Shown in pieces: positions 7,229 to 15,256 of a DNA stretch of 23,654 nt. The notes below the pieces were generated by a model. It was not told the origin of the DNA and ran no database searches. It worked only from the letters and a program-made list of their open reading frames with translations. The translations under genes were made by a program, and so were the position numbers. Source of the DNA: Acholeplasmataceae bacterium (GTDB taxonomy: Bacteria > Bacillota_I > Bacilli_A > ML615J-28 > CAG-698); contig DUUA01000171.1 of assembly GCA_012841765.1 (NCBI GenBank), forward strand, positions 1-23,654, in the 5' to 3' direction. Numbering within the stretch: the first letter of the stretch is position 1; every line of letters starts with the position of its first letter.

Positions 7229-8296
7229 TTACTCCTTATACTCATATCCAATAAGATTATAATTTTTATTCTTATATCTCATAATTCTATTTAAATCTTT
7301 TTTTAATATAAATCCACTTTTTAGTAACACTTTACCAGAGTTCACATTTTTATCTACATGTGTTGCTATAATTTTTTTATATCCTTTTTCTAATAAAAAA
7401 GATATAAATGCCTTAACGGCTTGGACTGTATAACCCTGATACCAATACTTTTCACTTAAACCATAAACTATTTCACATTGTTCATTTGTTAATCCTAGTT
7501 TAGAAACGCCAATAGATCCAATCATTATATTTTCATTATTAACAATAGCAAGCCTAAAATACTTTCCTTCTTTATAATCCTCTAGATGAGTATTAATTTT
7601 ATTTAATACCCCTTTATAAGATTTAATCGGTTTATTAAGCAAATATTTCATGACTCTTTTATTTGCTAACATTTGATAATAATCAAATAAATCAAACATA
7701 GTTATATATCTAATTCCTATATTTCCTTCTTTTGTTAAAAAGACATCATTTTTATAATTGTTGATATATTCATCAAAACAATTTATCATTCCTTGGTGTT
7801 TTTCTTTATTCAAATGATTAAAACTTATTCGCCCATGTTTTTTAGATACATACATTTTATAGCCAAGTAAATATTTGAAAAAAAGCACAAAACTAAATCC
7901 AACTAATAAAAGTAATAAAAAAACAAAATAATATTTCAAATTGATAATCTCTGAATAACTAAAATTAAATTTATTTATTAAAGATAGAAATAATATAATT
8001 AAAAAGGAAACAAAAGAAAAGAAAATAGCTGGAAAAATAAGCGCTATCATTGTAGAATAGTTGACATTTTCCATAAATATCATCTTTTGATAAACTGGAT
8101 GAATATTATCAATATATCTAGATCTAATTTTTTCCTTAGAAAAAGAACTAAATGTATTTGTCTCTAAAAACCATTCTTTTTTAGAAAGGTTTCTACCTCT
8201 AAATAAATATTTATTTCCTTTAATCTTTAAAATATTATCTTTTTCAAAATTATCATTTAATGTTTCAATATTTATCATTGTTTCTTTTTTGTTCAT
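7229..8296 (-). CDS. Membrane-anchored GNAT-family N-acetyltransferase
   Basis: A 355-residue protein of unusual build. Residues 1-80 are soluble with no motif I recognise. Two hydrophobic helices follow at about 83-106 and 121-144. The C-terminal half (about 190-355) resembles RimJ/RimL-type GNAT acetyltransferases: an IRYITMFDLFDYYQM opening, FRLAIVNNENIMIGSIGV as the central strands, EIVYGLSEKYWYQGYTVQA as the acetyl-CoA loop region and NVNSGKVLLKSGF as the usual late N-x-x-S motif. The acetyl-CoA loop reads Y-Q-G-Y-T, a mild departure from the common Q/R-x-x-G-x-G/A pattern. The substrate cannot be told. The ATG follows an AAGAGG site and lies 19 bases after the cyclophilin gene. Confidence 0.75.
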   Translation of the reverse strand: MNKKETMINIETLNDNFEKDNILKIKGNKYLFRGRNLSKKEWFLETNTFSSFSKEKIRSRYIDNIHPVYQKMIFMENVNYSTMIALIFPAIFFSFVSFLIILFLSLINKFNFSYSEIINLKYYFVFLLLLLVGFSFVLFFKYLLGYKMYVSKKHGRISFNHLNKEKHQGMINCFDEYINNYKNDVFLTKEGNIGIRYITMFDLFDYYQMLANKRVMKYLLNKPIKSYKGVLNKINTHLEDYKEGKYFRLAIVNNENIMIGSIGVSKLGLTNEQCEIVYGLSEKYWYQGYTVQAVKAFISFLLEKGYKKIIATHVDKNVNSGKVLLKSGFILKKDLNRIMRYKNKNYNLIGYEYKE

Positions 8297-8315
8297 TATG
8301 AAGCCTCTTATTAAA

Positions 8316-8819
8316 CTATACTTCCTTTATTGTTTTGATTTTAATAAAGGGATAAGGGAAGTCTTGCAATCCTTCACTGTGAAATATTGTTTCAACACTA
8401 TCTAATTCCATTAAGTTATCCATACTACTTTGATTAATAACCTTTCCAAAAGCAGCGTAATTTCCATCCAAATGAGGACAATTTGCTGTGCAAATAAAGA
8501 ATTGACTACTGGCACTATTCTTATCATTTGTTCGAGCCATTGAAATAACTCCTGGAGTATGCTTTAATTCATTACTAAATCCATTACTTAAAAATTCACC
8601 CTTAATAGGGGCTACATCTTTTTTTGGAAGAACTTTTTCTCCCTCAAGATAATATCCTCCCCCTTGAGCCATAAATCCTGAAATAATTCTGTGAAAAATT
8701 AAATTATCAAAATAATTCTCTCTGACCAATTTCAAAAAGTTATTAACAGTATTAGGAGCATATTGTTCCATTAATTCTATCTCTATTTCTTTATTATTTT
8801 CTAATATTATTTTTATCAT
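8316..8819 (-). CDS. ppiB: Cyclophilin-type peptidyl-prolyl cis-trans isomerase
   Basis: A 167-residue cytosolic cyclophilin (no signal peptide) that catalyses proline cis-trans isomerisation during folding. Family hallmarks are FHR at residues 42-44 (catalytic arginine), the GFMAQGGG loop at 48-55, ISMART, SASSQFFI and HLDGNYAAFGKV. Length fits the short single-domain bacterial type (PpiB). No Shine-Dalgarno sequence precedes the ATG. Instead a promoter ends about seven bases before it, so the mRNA may be leaderless. It is probably the first gene of a three-gene unit with the GNAT and the thioredoxin-like lipoprotein. Stop is TAG. Confidence 0.94.
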   Translation of the reverse strand: MIKIILENNKEIEIELMEQYAPNTVNNFLKLVRENYFDNLIFHRIISGFMAQGGGYYLEGEKVLPKKDVAPIKGEFLSNGFSNELKHTPGVISMARTNDKNSASSQFFICTANCPHLDGNYAAFGKVINQSSMDNLMELDSVETIFHSEGLQDFPYPFIKIKTIKEV

Positions 8820-8826
8820 ATCATTT

Positions 8827-8854
8827 TTTATAAAAAAGAAGCACTATTTGTCAA
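8827..8854 (-). promoter_or_regulatory. Promoter of the cyclophilin gene, overlapping the fba terminator
   Basis: Minus-strand TTGACA (8849-8854), a 16-base spacer and TATAAA (8827-8832). The -35 box lies in the loop and inner stem of the fba terminator, and the spacer includes one stem arm and the T run. Seven bases separate the -10 box from the ATG, so transcription should start at or next to the start codon. Confidence 0.65.
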
Positions 8855-8860
8855 TAGTGC
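8834..8860 (-). terminator. Terminator of the degV-fba operon
   Basis: Perfect 8-base-pair stem GCACTATT/AATAGTGC (8841-8848 with 8853-8860) and a 4-base loop, followed on the minus strand by TTCTTTTTT. It begins 11 bases after the fba stop codon. Confidence 0.85.
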
Positions 8861-8871
8861 TTTTAAATTTT

Positions 8872-9732
8872 TTATTTTACAGCCTTTCCAACAGAACCAA
8901 ATAATTTCATCTTTGTTTCTACTGCAATTTTTATTCCAACAGATGCTGGTCCTAAAATCTTTCTTGGGTCATAAACATCATGATTAGTAGCAAGTAATCC
9001 TCTTAATTCTCTAGCAAACGCAAGTTGACATTCTGTATTTACATTAATTTTAGTTGTCCCTCTTTCAATTGCTTTTTTAATTTGCTCATCAGGAATTCCT
9101 GTTCCACCATGAAGAACTAAAGGTTTATTAGTAGCTTCTTTAATTTCAAGCATTTCATCAAAACCTAGTTTTGGTTCTCCTTGGTAAATTCCATGAACAC
9201 TTCCTAGTGCAGGTGCAAGACAATCTACTTTCGTTTCTTTGACTAATCTAACACATTCATCTTTATCAGCATAATTGATTCCAGCAGTAATTCCATCTTC
9301 AGTTCCACCAACAGTTCCAACTTCAGCTTCAACTGAAATCCCTTTTGGATGTGCATAATCAACAACTTCTTTTGTTAATCTAATATTTTCATCAATTGGA
9401 TGATGAGATCCATCGATCATTACTGATGTAAAACCAGCATCAATACAAGCTTTACAACTTTCAAAAGTAGTACCATGATCTAAATGAAGTGCAACATCAA
9501 TTGTAATCTTCAAATCCTTCATCATTCCTTTAACCATACCCACAACAGTGTTAAAGCCTCCCATATATTTAGCAGCTCCTTCAGAAACCCCTAAAATTAC
9601 TGGAGATTTTAAATCCTCCGCTACTTTCAAAATAGTCTTAGTCCATTCCAAATTATTTATATTGAATTGACCAACACCATATTTTTCTTCCTTTGCTTTG
9701 TTAAGCATATCAACCATATTTACTAAAGCCAT
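8872..9732 (-). CDS. fba: Class II fructose-1,6-bisphosphate aldolase
   Basis: A 286-residue zinc-dependent aldolase that cleaves fructose 1,6-bisphosphate to glyceraldehyde 3-phosphate and dihydroxyacetone phosphate in glycolysis. Evidence is the HLDHG motif at residues 83-87 (catalytic aspartate and zinc histidine), the VMIDGSH segment at 104-110, EAEVGTVGG (135-143), the zinc histidines in GSVHG (177-181) and LHGG (207-210), and the phosphate loop [13 protein letters not shown]. Length is usual for the Firmicute FbaA type. A tagatose-bisphosphate aldolase is a possible alternative, but no tagatose pathway genes are nearby. A very good AAGGAGGA site precedes the ATG. It is the second gene after degV, 25 bases downstream. 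Confidence 0.95.
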   Translation of the reverse strand: MALVNMVDMLNKAKEEKYGVGQFNINNLEWTKTILKVAEDLKSPVILGVSEGAAKYMGGFNTVVGMVKGMMKDLKITIDVALHLDHGTTFESCKACIDAGFTSVMIDGSHHPIDENIRLTKEVVDYAHPKGISVEAEVGTVGGTEDGITAGINYADKDECVRLVKETKVDCLAPALGSVHGIYQGEPKLGFDEMLEIKEATNKPLVLHGGTGIPDEQIKKAIERGTTKINVNTECQLAFARELRGLLATNHDVYDPRKILGPASVGIKIAVETKMKLFGSVGKAVK

Positions 9733-9757
9733 ATTATATATCCTCCTTCGACTTTTC

Positions 9758-10627
9758 TTATTTATTTAATATAAAATAACCTATCCCAAGTATTTTTGTT
9801 CCAATATGAGCACCAACCGCAGGTGTTACCATATGTAATTCGCAATCTGCTATATCACTATATTTATCCTTAAAATACTTAAGAATTTCTTTTGCATCAT
9901 CTTCTCTTAAAGTATGAAAAACAAAAAGTTTTACTTTTTTTGCTTTTTTAATTTCCTCTTCAACAAGAAAAATTGCTCTTTCAACAGCTTTCCTATGTGT
10001 TTTAACTTTTTCCTTTGGAACAATTTTGCCATCTTCAGTTATGTGTAACACTGGTTTGATTTTTAATAACCCACCCAGAAATCCACTCATACCACTTAAT
10101 CTTCCGTTTTTAACTAAATATGAAAGATCATCAACTACAAAATAAGCTTTACAACTTTTAATAAGAGAATCTGAATAAGCTAAAATCTCTTCTACAGATT
10201 TTCCATCTTCAACCATTCTTTTAGCTTCTACAGCTAAATATCCTTGTAAGTAAGCAGCCACTTTTGTATTAACAACATGAATATTAACTTTATCTCCATA
10301 TTCTTGTTTCATACTCTCAAATGTAGATCCTATCGAACTTAACTGATAAGAAATAGCATACATAATTATATCAGTATAACCTTCTGTAATAAGTTTTTCA
10401 ACCAATTCCATAGTTTCACCGACAGTCGGAGCTGATGTTGAAGGAATATCTTTTGAAGAAGTAATTTTTGAAAGTCTTTCATAAAACTCTTCCGCTTTGA
10501 TATCTATACCATCAACAAGATGTTCTTCGCCAAAATTTATTACTGAACGCAAAACAGGGATTTTAGGATCATATCCTAAATAATCTAAACCCGCATTAAC
10601 ATCAGATACTATTGCAATTTTTGCCAT
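9758..10627 (-). CDS. DegV family fatty-acid-binding protein
   Basis: A 289-residue DegV-domain protein. In the family, such proteins bind a fatty acid between two lobes and act as FakB subunits, presenting the fatty acid to the kinase FakA. No fakA is in the window, so a FakB role is only possible. Typical features are the opening [19 protein letters not shown] near residue 64-71 (ligand-pocket serine/threonine region), [17 protein letters not shown] at about 105-121, and [24 protein letters not shown], the best family signature. Length is standard. A strong AGGAGGA site precedes the ATG, and the gene has its own promoter. It is cotranscribed with fba, which need not imply a functional link. 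Confidence 0.92.
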   Translation of the reverse strand: MAKIAIVSDVNAGLDYLGYDPKIPVLRSVINFGEEHLVDGIDIKAEEFYERLSKITSSKDIPSTSAPTVGETMELVEKLITEGYTDIIMYAISYQLSSIGSTFESMKQEYGDKVNIHVVNTKVAAYLQGYLAVEAKRMVEDGKSVEEILAYSDSLIKSCKAYFVVDDLSYLVKNGRLSGMSGFLGGLLKIKPVLHITEDGKIVPKEKVKTHRKAVERAIFLVEEEIKKAKKVKLFVFHTLREDDAKEILKYFKDKYSDIADCELHMVTPAVGAHIGTKILGIGYFILNK

Positions 10628-10655
10628 TTAAAGTCCTCCTAGATAATCCATGCTT

Positions 10656-10684
10656 ATTATAGCACTTTTAGTTTATTTATACAA
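10656..10684 (-). promoter_or_regulatory. Promoter of the degV-fba operon
   Basis: Minus-strand TTGTAT (10679-10684), a 17-base spacer and a perfect TATAAT (10656-10661), directly after the pruA terminator. Expected start is near 10649, a leader of about 22 bases containing the AGGAGGA site. Confidence 0.75.
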
Positions 10685-10693
10685 TGCAAACTA

Positions 10694-10715
10694 TAAAAAA
10701 GGGCTATGCCCTTTT
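10694..10715 (-). terminator. Terminator of the proline-oxidation operon
   Basis: Stem AAAAGGGC/GCCCTTTT (10697-10704 with 10708-10715), followed on the minus strand by TTTTTTATAG. The upstream arm overlaps the TAA stop codon of the aldehyde dehydrogenase gene (10714-10716), so the stop and the terminator are merged. Confidence 0.85.
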
Positions 10716-12270
10716 AAAAGTTTTCTGAAATACTTTGACCTTGCATATGTAAAACTAAATAATCTGGTCCCCCCGCTTTTGAATCTGTTCCACTCATATT
10801 GAAACCGCCAAAAGGTTGGTATCCAACAATAGCTCCAGTACATTTTCTATTTAAATACATATTACCAACATGAAATTCTTTTTTTGCTTTTTCTAAATTT
10901 TCTCTACTTAAAGAAATTACGCCACCAGTTAAACCATATTCAGTACTATTAGCAACTTGTAACGCTTCATCAAAGTTATCAACCTTACAACAAGCTAGAA
11001 CAGGACCGAAGATTTCTTCATTCATTATTCTAGATTTAGGTGAAAGATCTTTAATAACAGTTGGAGTAATAAAATATCCTCTAATATCATCAGATAAACC
11101 ACCAGCAACTATTTTCCCTTCACTTTTTCCTATCTTAATATATTCAGATATTTTATTATACGCATCTCTATCAATAACAGGCCCCATCTGATTATTATAT
11201 TCTAGTGGATCTCCCATATCAATTCTCTCTGTTTTTTCAATAATCTTTTCCATTAATTCATCATAAATGGCTTCATGAATTATTACTCTTGAACACGCAC
11301 TACATTTTTGTCCACTAAAACCAAAGGCTGCTTTTACAATTTCCTCAGCTGCAAAATCACTATCAACGCCTTCATCAATAATCATTGCATCTTTTCCTCC
11401 CATTTCAGCAATAACTCTCTTTAACCAAATTTGACCCTTTTGCACCTTTGCTGCTTTTTCATAAATAGAAACACCAACTTCTTTAGAACCTGTAAAAGAA
11501 ATAAATCTTGTTTTAGGATGATTAACAATATAATCTCCAACTTCAGATCCTTTACCAGGAATAAAGTTTAAAACTCCATCAGGAAGTCCTGCCTCTTTCA
11601 TTATTTCAACATATTTATAAGCAATAACTTGTGTGTTAGAAGATGGTTTTAATAAAACAGTATTTCCTGACACAATTGCTGCTGAGGTCATTCCAGTTAA
11701 AATAGCAAGTGGAAAATTCCAAGGAGTAATTATTGCTCCAACTCCAAGTGGTATATACCGATATTCATTTCTTTCTAAATCATCTCTACTTAATATTTTA
11801 TCATCAATTCTTTGTAAATCTAAAATTTGTCTGCCATAATATTCTAAAAAATCAATTGCTTCTGCCACATCTCCATCAGCCTCAGCCCATGGTTTACCAG
11901 CTTCTATTGTTAACAAAGCATTTAATTCAAATTTTCTTCTTCTAAAGATAGCTGCTGCTTTAAATAAAACATCAGCTCTCATTTTAGGATCACTTACACT
12001 CCAAGTCTTAAATCTTTTCAAAGCAACTTGCATTGCATCTTCAGCTTCATTAATGCTTGCTTGGTGGATATAACCAACAATCTCATTAAAATCTGCAGGA
12101 TTTGTAGACTTAATAATCTTCTTCGTTTCAATTTCTTTACCGTCAATTATTAAAGGATACGTTCTTCCTAAATATTTTTTTACAACATTAATACCTTCAA
12201 GGTATTTTTTTCTATTTTCTTCACATTTAAAATTTGTTAATTCTTCTGTTTTATATGGATAAATTGCCAT
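10714..12270 (-). CDS. pruA: L-glutamate gamma-semialdehyde (P5C) dehydrogenase
   Basis: A 518-residue NAD-dependent aldehyde dehydrogenase of the RocA/PruA group, which oxidises glutamate semialdehyde (the open form of delta-1-pyrroline-5-carboxylate) to glutamate. General ALDH marks are PWNFP (183-187), FTGSKEVG (259-266), the catalytic glutamate in EMGGKD (Glu289) and the catalytic cysteine in GQKCSAC (Cys323). The stretch AAFGFSGQKCSACSR and the ending NRKCTGAIVGYQPFGGFNMSGTDSKAGGPDYL are typical of P5C dehydrogenases rather than other ALDHs. It is the last gene of the operon, 12 bases after the DAO-family gene, with an AAGGAG site. This identity is the main clue that the preceding dehydrogenase complex acts on proline. 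Confidence 0.95.
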   Translation of the reverse strand: MAIYPYKTEELTNFKCEENRKKYLEGINVVKKYLGRTYPLIIDGKEIETKKIIKSTNPADFNEIVGYIHQASINEAEDAMQVALKRFKTWSVSDPKMRADVLFKAAAIFRRRKFELNALLTIEAGKPWAEADGDVAEAIDFLEYYGRQILDLQRIDDKILSRDDLERNEYRYIPLGVGAIITPWNFPLAILTGMTSAAIVSGNTVLLKPSSNTQVIAYKYVEIMKEAGLPDGVLNFIPGKGSEVGDYIVNHPKTRFISFTGSKEVGVSIYEKAAKVQKGQIWLKRVIAEMGGKDAMIIDEGVDSDFAAEEIVKAAFGFSGQKCSACSRVIIHEAIYDELMEKIIEKTERIDMGDPLEYNNQMGPVIDRDAYNKISEYIKIGKSEGKIVAGGLSDDIRGYFITPTVIKDLSPKSRIMNEEIFGPVLACCKVDNFDEALQVANSTEYGLTGGVISLSRENLEKAKKEFHVGNMYLNRKCTGAIVGYQPFGGFNMSGTDSKAGGPDYLVLHMQGQSISENF

Positions 12271-12282
12271 TTTCTTCTCCTT

Positions 12283-13428
12283 TTATACTACTGATTTTTC
12301 ATAAACAAATGTATTTTGTTTTTTAAACCGTTCAATACTAAGTTCTCTTATATCAATTGTTAACTTTTCACCTAAAATAATTTCTGAAAGTAATAATCCA
12401 GTCATTGGCGCAAACATGAATCCATGTCCGCTAAAACCACAAGCTAAATAAAAACCTTTTAAATCAGTCTTACTTATTATTGGCTGTCTATCTGGAGAAA
12501 CAGTATAAAGTCCAGCCCATTGTCTTATTACTCGGAGTTTTCCAATTAAAGGTAAAATTTCACAAACAGTTTTAGACATTTCATCTAAAAACTGCCAACT
12601 AGACTCAATATTAATTCCTGGTGGTTCATTAGGAGTTGTTCTTCCTATTAAGAAACTCCCATGAGGTACTTGCTGACAATAAATATTTTTACCAAAAGAC
12701 ATAACCATCGGACCTTGCATATCTTCAATTGGCTCCGTTACTAATATTTCATGTCTTTCTGGATACACAAAAGCATTGATTCCAACTTTTTCGGCAATCA
12801 CATTTGCATGCCCTCCTGCAGCATTAATAACATTGTTAGTAAATATTTCTTTTTTATCAGTTATCACCTTTTCAATAATTCCATCATTTACAATAATATC
12901 TAAAACTTCTTCATGAAAATAAAATTTTACTCCCATTCTTTTTGCTGCTTGATAGTAAGCATCAGTAATCGTAAAAGGATTTAAATGCCCATCAGTCTCA
13001 CAATAAGTAGCACTAATAAATGAATCAAGATTTAAATGCGGAACAATTTTCTTTGCTTCTTCTTTATTTAGTTTTACTGATGGAATCCCAAGTGCATTTT
13101 GTAATTTTACATTTTTTGTAAAATCTTTATCTTCTTCTTTATTAACTGCTAAAATTAAATATCCTTTTTGCTTAAACTCAGGATCACCTTCATAACCTAG
13201 TCTTTCTTTTGCATGTTCAAAGAACTCAATACTTGCTTTAGCAAGCAAACAATTCATTTTAGTTCCCCATTGTTGTCTAATTCCAGCTCCGCATCTGCCA
13301 GTAGCTCCACCAGTTAGATACCCTTTATCAATTACAATAATATTTTTTTGATTTTTCAGAGCAAGATTATAAGCAATACTACAACCACTGATTCCCGCAC
13401 CAATAATTACATAATCAGCTTTCATCAT
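12283..13428 (-). CDS. DAO-family FAD dehydrogenase, probable proline dehydrogenase catalytic (beta) subunit
   Basis: A 381-residue flavoprotein of the D-amino-acid-oxidase fold. FAD binding is shown by GAGISG at residues 10-15, an IDKGYLTGGATGRCGAGIRQQWG stretch beyond it and the C-terminal ACGFSGHGFMFAPMTG loop. The RQWAGLYTVSPDRQPII segment is typical of amine dehydrogenases of this group. Relatives include HcnC, LhpB (D-hydroxyproline dehydrogenase), sarcosine oxidase beta and PdhB of archaeal dye-linked L-proline dehydrogenase. I prefer proline as substrate because pruA is next in the operon; hydroxyproline or another imino acid is possible. Two ATGs occur in tandem (13428 and 13425), with AAGGAG well placed. 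The start overlaps the upstream gene by 14 bases. Confidence 0.85.
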   Translation of the reverse strand: MMKADYVIIGAGISGCSIAYNLALKNQKNIIVIDKGYLTGGATGRCGAGIRQQWGTKMNCLLAKASIEFFEHAKERLGYEGDPEFKQKGYLILAVNKEEDKDFTKNVKLQNALGIPSVKLNKEEAKKIVPHLNLDSFISATYCETDGHLNPFTITDAYYQAAKRMGVKFYFHEEVLDIIVNDGIIEKVITDKKEIFTNNVINAAGGHANVIAEKVGINAFVYPERHEILVTEPIEDMQGPMVMSFGKNIYCQQVPHGSFLIGRTTPNEPPGINIESSWQFLDEMSKTVCEILPLIGKLRVIRQWAGLYTVSPDRQPIISKTDLKGFYLACGFSGHGFMFAPMTGLLLSEIILGEKLTIDIRELSIERFKKQNTFVYEKSVV

Positions 13429-13696
13429 CTAAACTCTCCTTAATCTTTTCAAGAGGAATTCCCATTGTTAGTGGCCTGATTTTCGCCGTTTTAATTTCTT
13501 CAAGTTTTTTATTAGTAAATTTTGCCACTTCCCTATGAAGAAGCTGCATACAATTATTCCCTTGGCAAGGCCCCATTCCTATTCTTAGTAATCTTTTTAA
13601 TTCCTCAATGTCGGTATATCCTTTATTAAGCAAATCATGAATCTGTTTTAAAGTAACATCCTCACAACGACAGATGATAATATCTTTTTTTTCCAT
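13415..13696 (-). CDS. BFD-like [2Fe-2S] protein, probable small subunit of the dehydrogenase
   Basis: A 93-residue iron-sulfur protein. It holds the four-cysteine pattern of the bacterioferritin-associated ferredoxin (BFD) fold: C-x-C at residues 9-11 and C-x4-C at 44-49 inside GMGPCQGNNC, which binds one [2Fe-2S] cluster in the family. The tail KIRPLTMGIPLEKI resembles the end of the domain when it is fused to the C-terminus of HcnB- or LhpE-type flavoproteins; here it is a free-standing gene, like pdhX in the Thermococcus operon. It probably passes electrons between the flavin subunits. A strong AAGGAGAT site precedes the ATG. The stop is TGA, inside the next gene. Confidence 0.85.
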   Translation of the reverse strand: MEKKDIIICRCEDVTLKQIHDLLNKGYTDIEELKRLLRIGMGPCQGNNCMQLLHREVAKFTNKKLEEIKTAKIRPLTMGIPLEKIKESLDDES

Positions 13697-13700
13697 ATAG

Positions 13701-14174
13701 TTATCTCCTTATTGTAGCAAAATCATAAATTAATGAATCATCAACAATAACCTCAACTAAAGCTGTTTTATTTTGCTTATGTCCAAGAGTGATATTAATA
13801 ATTTGCGCTTTCCCAATAATTTTTCCTTCATGATTAATAGCATTCCATATTTCATTTTTTACAGGATAAGGTATAAATTCATATGGAATTTTAAATTTGG
13901 CGTTTATTCCATCTGTTTGTACTACTTTAATGGCAAGACCCGGACAACTATAAACACAAATACCACAACCCGTACATTTATTAAAATCTATTACGGGAAT
14001 ATCATTAATATCCTTTCCTATATAGATAGCATTAAATGGACAAGATGTGCTACATGGATTACATGGTATTCTTTCAAAACACTCAATAATTGCTTTTGGT
14101 TTAAGAATGACATCTTTTTCTGGAAAAGATTCCTTAATTTGTTTAATTGTTGGAAAACCATTTTTTTCTAACAT
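13701..14174 (-). CDS. 4Fe-4S ferredoxin-like electron-transfer subunit
   Basis: A 157-residue protein with a ferredoxin domain at about 30-85. The second motif is canonical, C-x2-C-x2-C-x3-CP (cysteines 67, 70, 73, 77). The first is atypical: Cys38-x2-Cys41-x3-Cys45-Pro, with the remaining ligand perhaps Cys32, six residues upstream. The C-terminal 70 residues (about 88-157) are beta-rich and unassigned. It matches in size and position the ferredoxin-like subunit (PdhF, about 19 kDa as I recall) of archaeal multisubunit proline dehydrogenase, and probably links the internal flavin/iron-sulfur chain to an outside acceptor. The gene overlaps its upstream neighbour by 7 bases and lies 4 bases before the BFD-like gene. 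It has a GAAGGAATT ribosome site. Confidence 0.85.
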   Translation of the reverse strand: MLEKNGFPTIKQIKESFPEKDVILKPKAIIECFERIPCNPCSTSCPFNAIYIGKDINDIPVIDFNKCTGCGICVYSCPGLAIKVVQTDGINAKFKIPYEFIPYPVKNEIWNAINHEGKIIGKAQIINITLGHKQNKTALVEVIVDDSLIYDFATIRR

Positions 14175-15256
14175 AATTCCTTCACCATCTTTTCGATACC
14201 ATTTCTTATTTTAGAACCAAAAGGACCTTTTCTAAGAACAATTAATTGATTTTGATAATCATTTAATCTTTCTTCATAATCATTTATTATTCTTCCAAGT
14301 TTTTTACTAGCCACAAGGCCAGCAATCATTCCCTCAACCATCGCACTACTTGCTTCTTCAACACTTGATGCATCACCACAAACAAAAACATTATCTAAAC
14401 TAGTTTCAAAATTACTATTAGTAATAGCAACAAGGCCACCTAGTTCACCTATATATTTCATCTTTGCTCCAGCCATTGCTAATAAATTAGTTAAAGGCAT
14501 TAAGCCAACAGCAATGCAAACCCCATCTACTGGAATTATTTTTTCTGTTCCTTTTAATTCTTCCCAGTTTTGATCTAAATTAATCAAAACAACTTCAGTT
14601 ACTTTTTCAAGTCCAATTGCTCTTTTTATAGTTGTTGAAGTAAGAATATCAATCCCTAACCTTTTTATTTTAGAAGCATGGACTTTATAACCAGATATCT
14701 TATTGCTTGCTTCAACAATTGCAATAATTTGAACACCTGCCTGCATTAATTGATAACTAACAATCAAGCCTATATTTCCACTACCAACCATTAAAACCTT
14801 ACTACCTGGTTTTATTCCATAAACATTCATCAAAGTTTGGATTGCACCTGCTCCATATATTCCTGGCAAATCATTATTTTCAAAAGCTAAGACTCTTTCA
14901 CTTGCTCCAGTTGCAACTATAATAGCTTTAGCTTTAACTCTAATATATTCATTTTCTTTATATACTGTTATTACTTTGTCCGCATACAATCCTAAAACAG
15001 TTGCATTAATCCAAATGGTGACTAATTCTTTATAATCATTAATCTCGTTAATTAATTTATTAGCAATATCAAAGCCTCTTGTTTTTGCATATTGCTTCTC
15101 ACTTCCAAAAAACATATGTGTCTGTTTGATTAATTGTCCACCTAAACACCAAAAACGGTCTATAATTAACACATCTTGTCCTACTTCAGCTGCTTTTATA
15201 GCAGCTTGTAAACCTGCTGGACCACCACCAATAATTACTAAATCTTTATAAAGCAT
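14168..15256 (-). CDS. FAD/NAD-type flavoprotein, probable dehydrogenase alpha subunit (HcnB/PdhA-like)
   Basis: A 362-residue two-dinucleotide-fold oxidoreductase. The first nucleotide motif is GGGPAG (residues 10-15), the second VGSGNIG (157-163), and the closing FAD motif FVCGDAS is at about 291-297; VATGASER (114-121) is also typical. It resembles HcnB, LhpE and the alpha subunits of archaeal proline dehydrogenase, but lacks both the N-terminal [2Fe-2S] domain and the C-terminal BFD domain; each is a separate neighbouring gene. The frame is open to a GTG at 15265, but that GTG lies inside the ribosome site AAAGGTG. The ATG at 15256 is correctly spaced and gives an N-terminus that leads straight into the Rossmann fold. 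Stop is TAG. Confidence 0.86.
   Translation of the reverse strand: MLYKDLVIIGGGPAGLQAAIKAAEVGQDVLIIDRFWCLGGQLIKQTHMFFGSEKQYAKTRGFDIANKLINEINDYKELVTIWINATVLGLYADKVITVYKENEYIRVKAKAIIVATGASERVLAFENNDLPGIYGAGAIQTLMNVYGIKPGSKVLMVGSGNIGLIVSYQLMQAGVQIIAIVEASNKISGYKVHASKIKRLGIDILTSTTIKRAIGLEKVTEVVLINLDQNWEELKGTEKIIPVDGVCIAVGLMPLTNLLAMAGAKMKYIGELGGLVAITNSNFETSLDNVFVCGDASSVEEASSAMVEGMIAGLVASKKLGRIINDYEERLNDYQNQLIVLRKGPFGSKIRNGIEKMVKELC

Noticed and set aside
10714..12270. Generic or betaine-type aldehyde dehydrogenase for the last operon gene
   Set aside because: The GQKCSACSR active-site context and the GTDSKAGGPDYL ending are typical of P5C dehydrogenase, and the neighbours fit proline oxidation.
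13773..14171. Plus-strand reading frame of 132 codons opposite the ferredoxin-like gene
   Set aside because: It mirrors a well-supported minus-strand gene, has no family resemblance and no ribosome site. The other plus-strand frames (for example 428-616, 911-1168, 11633-11945, 20820-21119) were rejected for the same reason.
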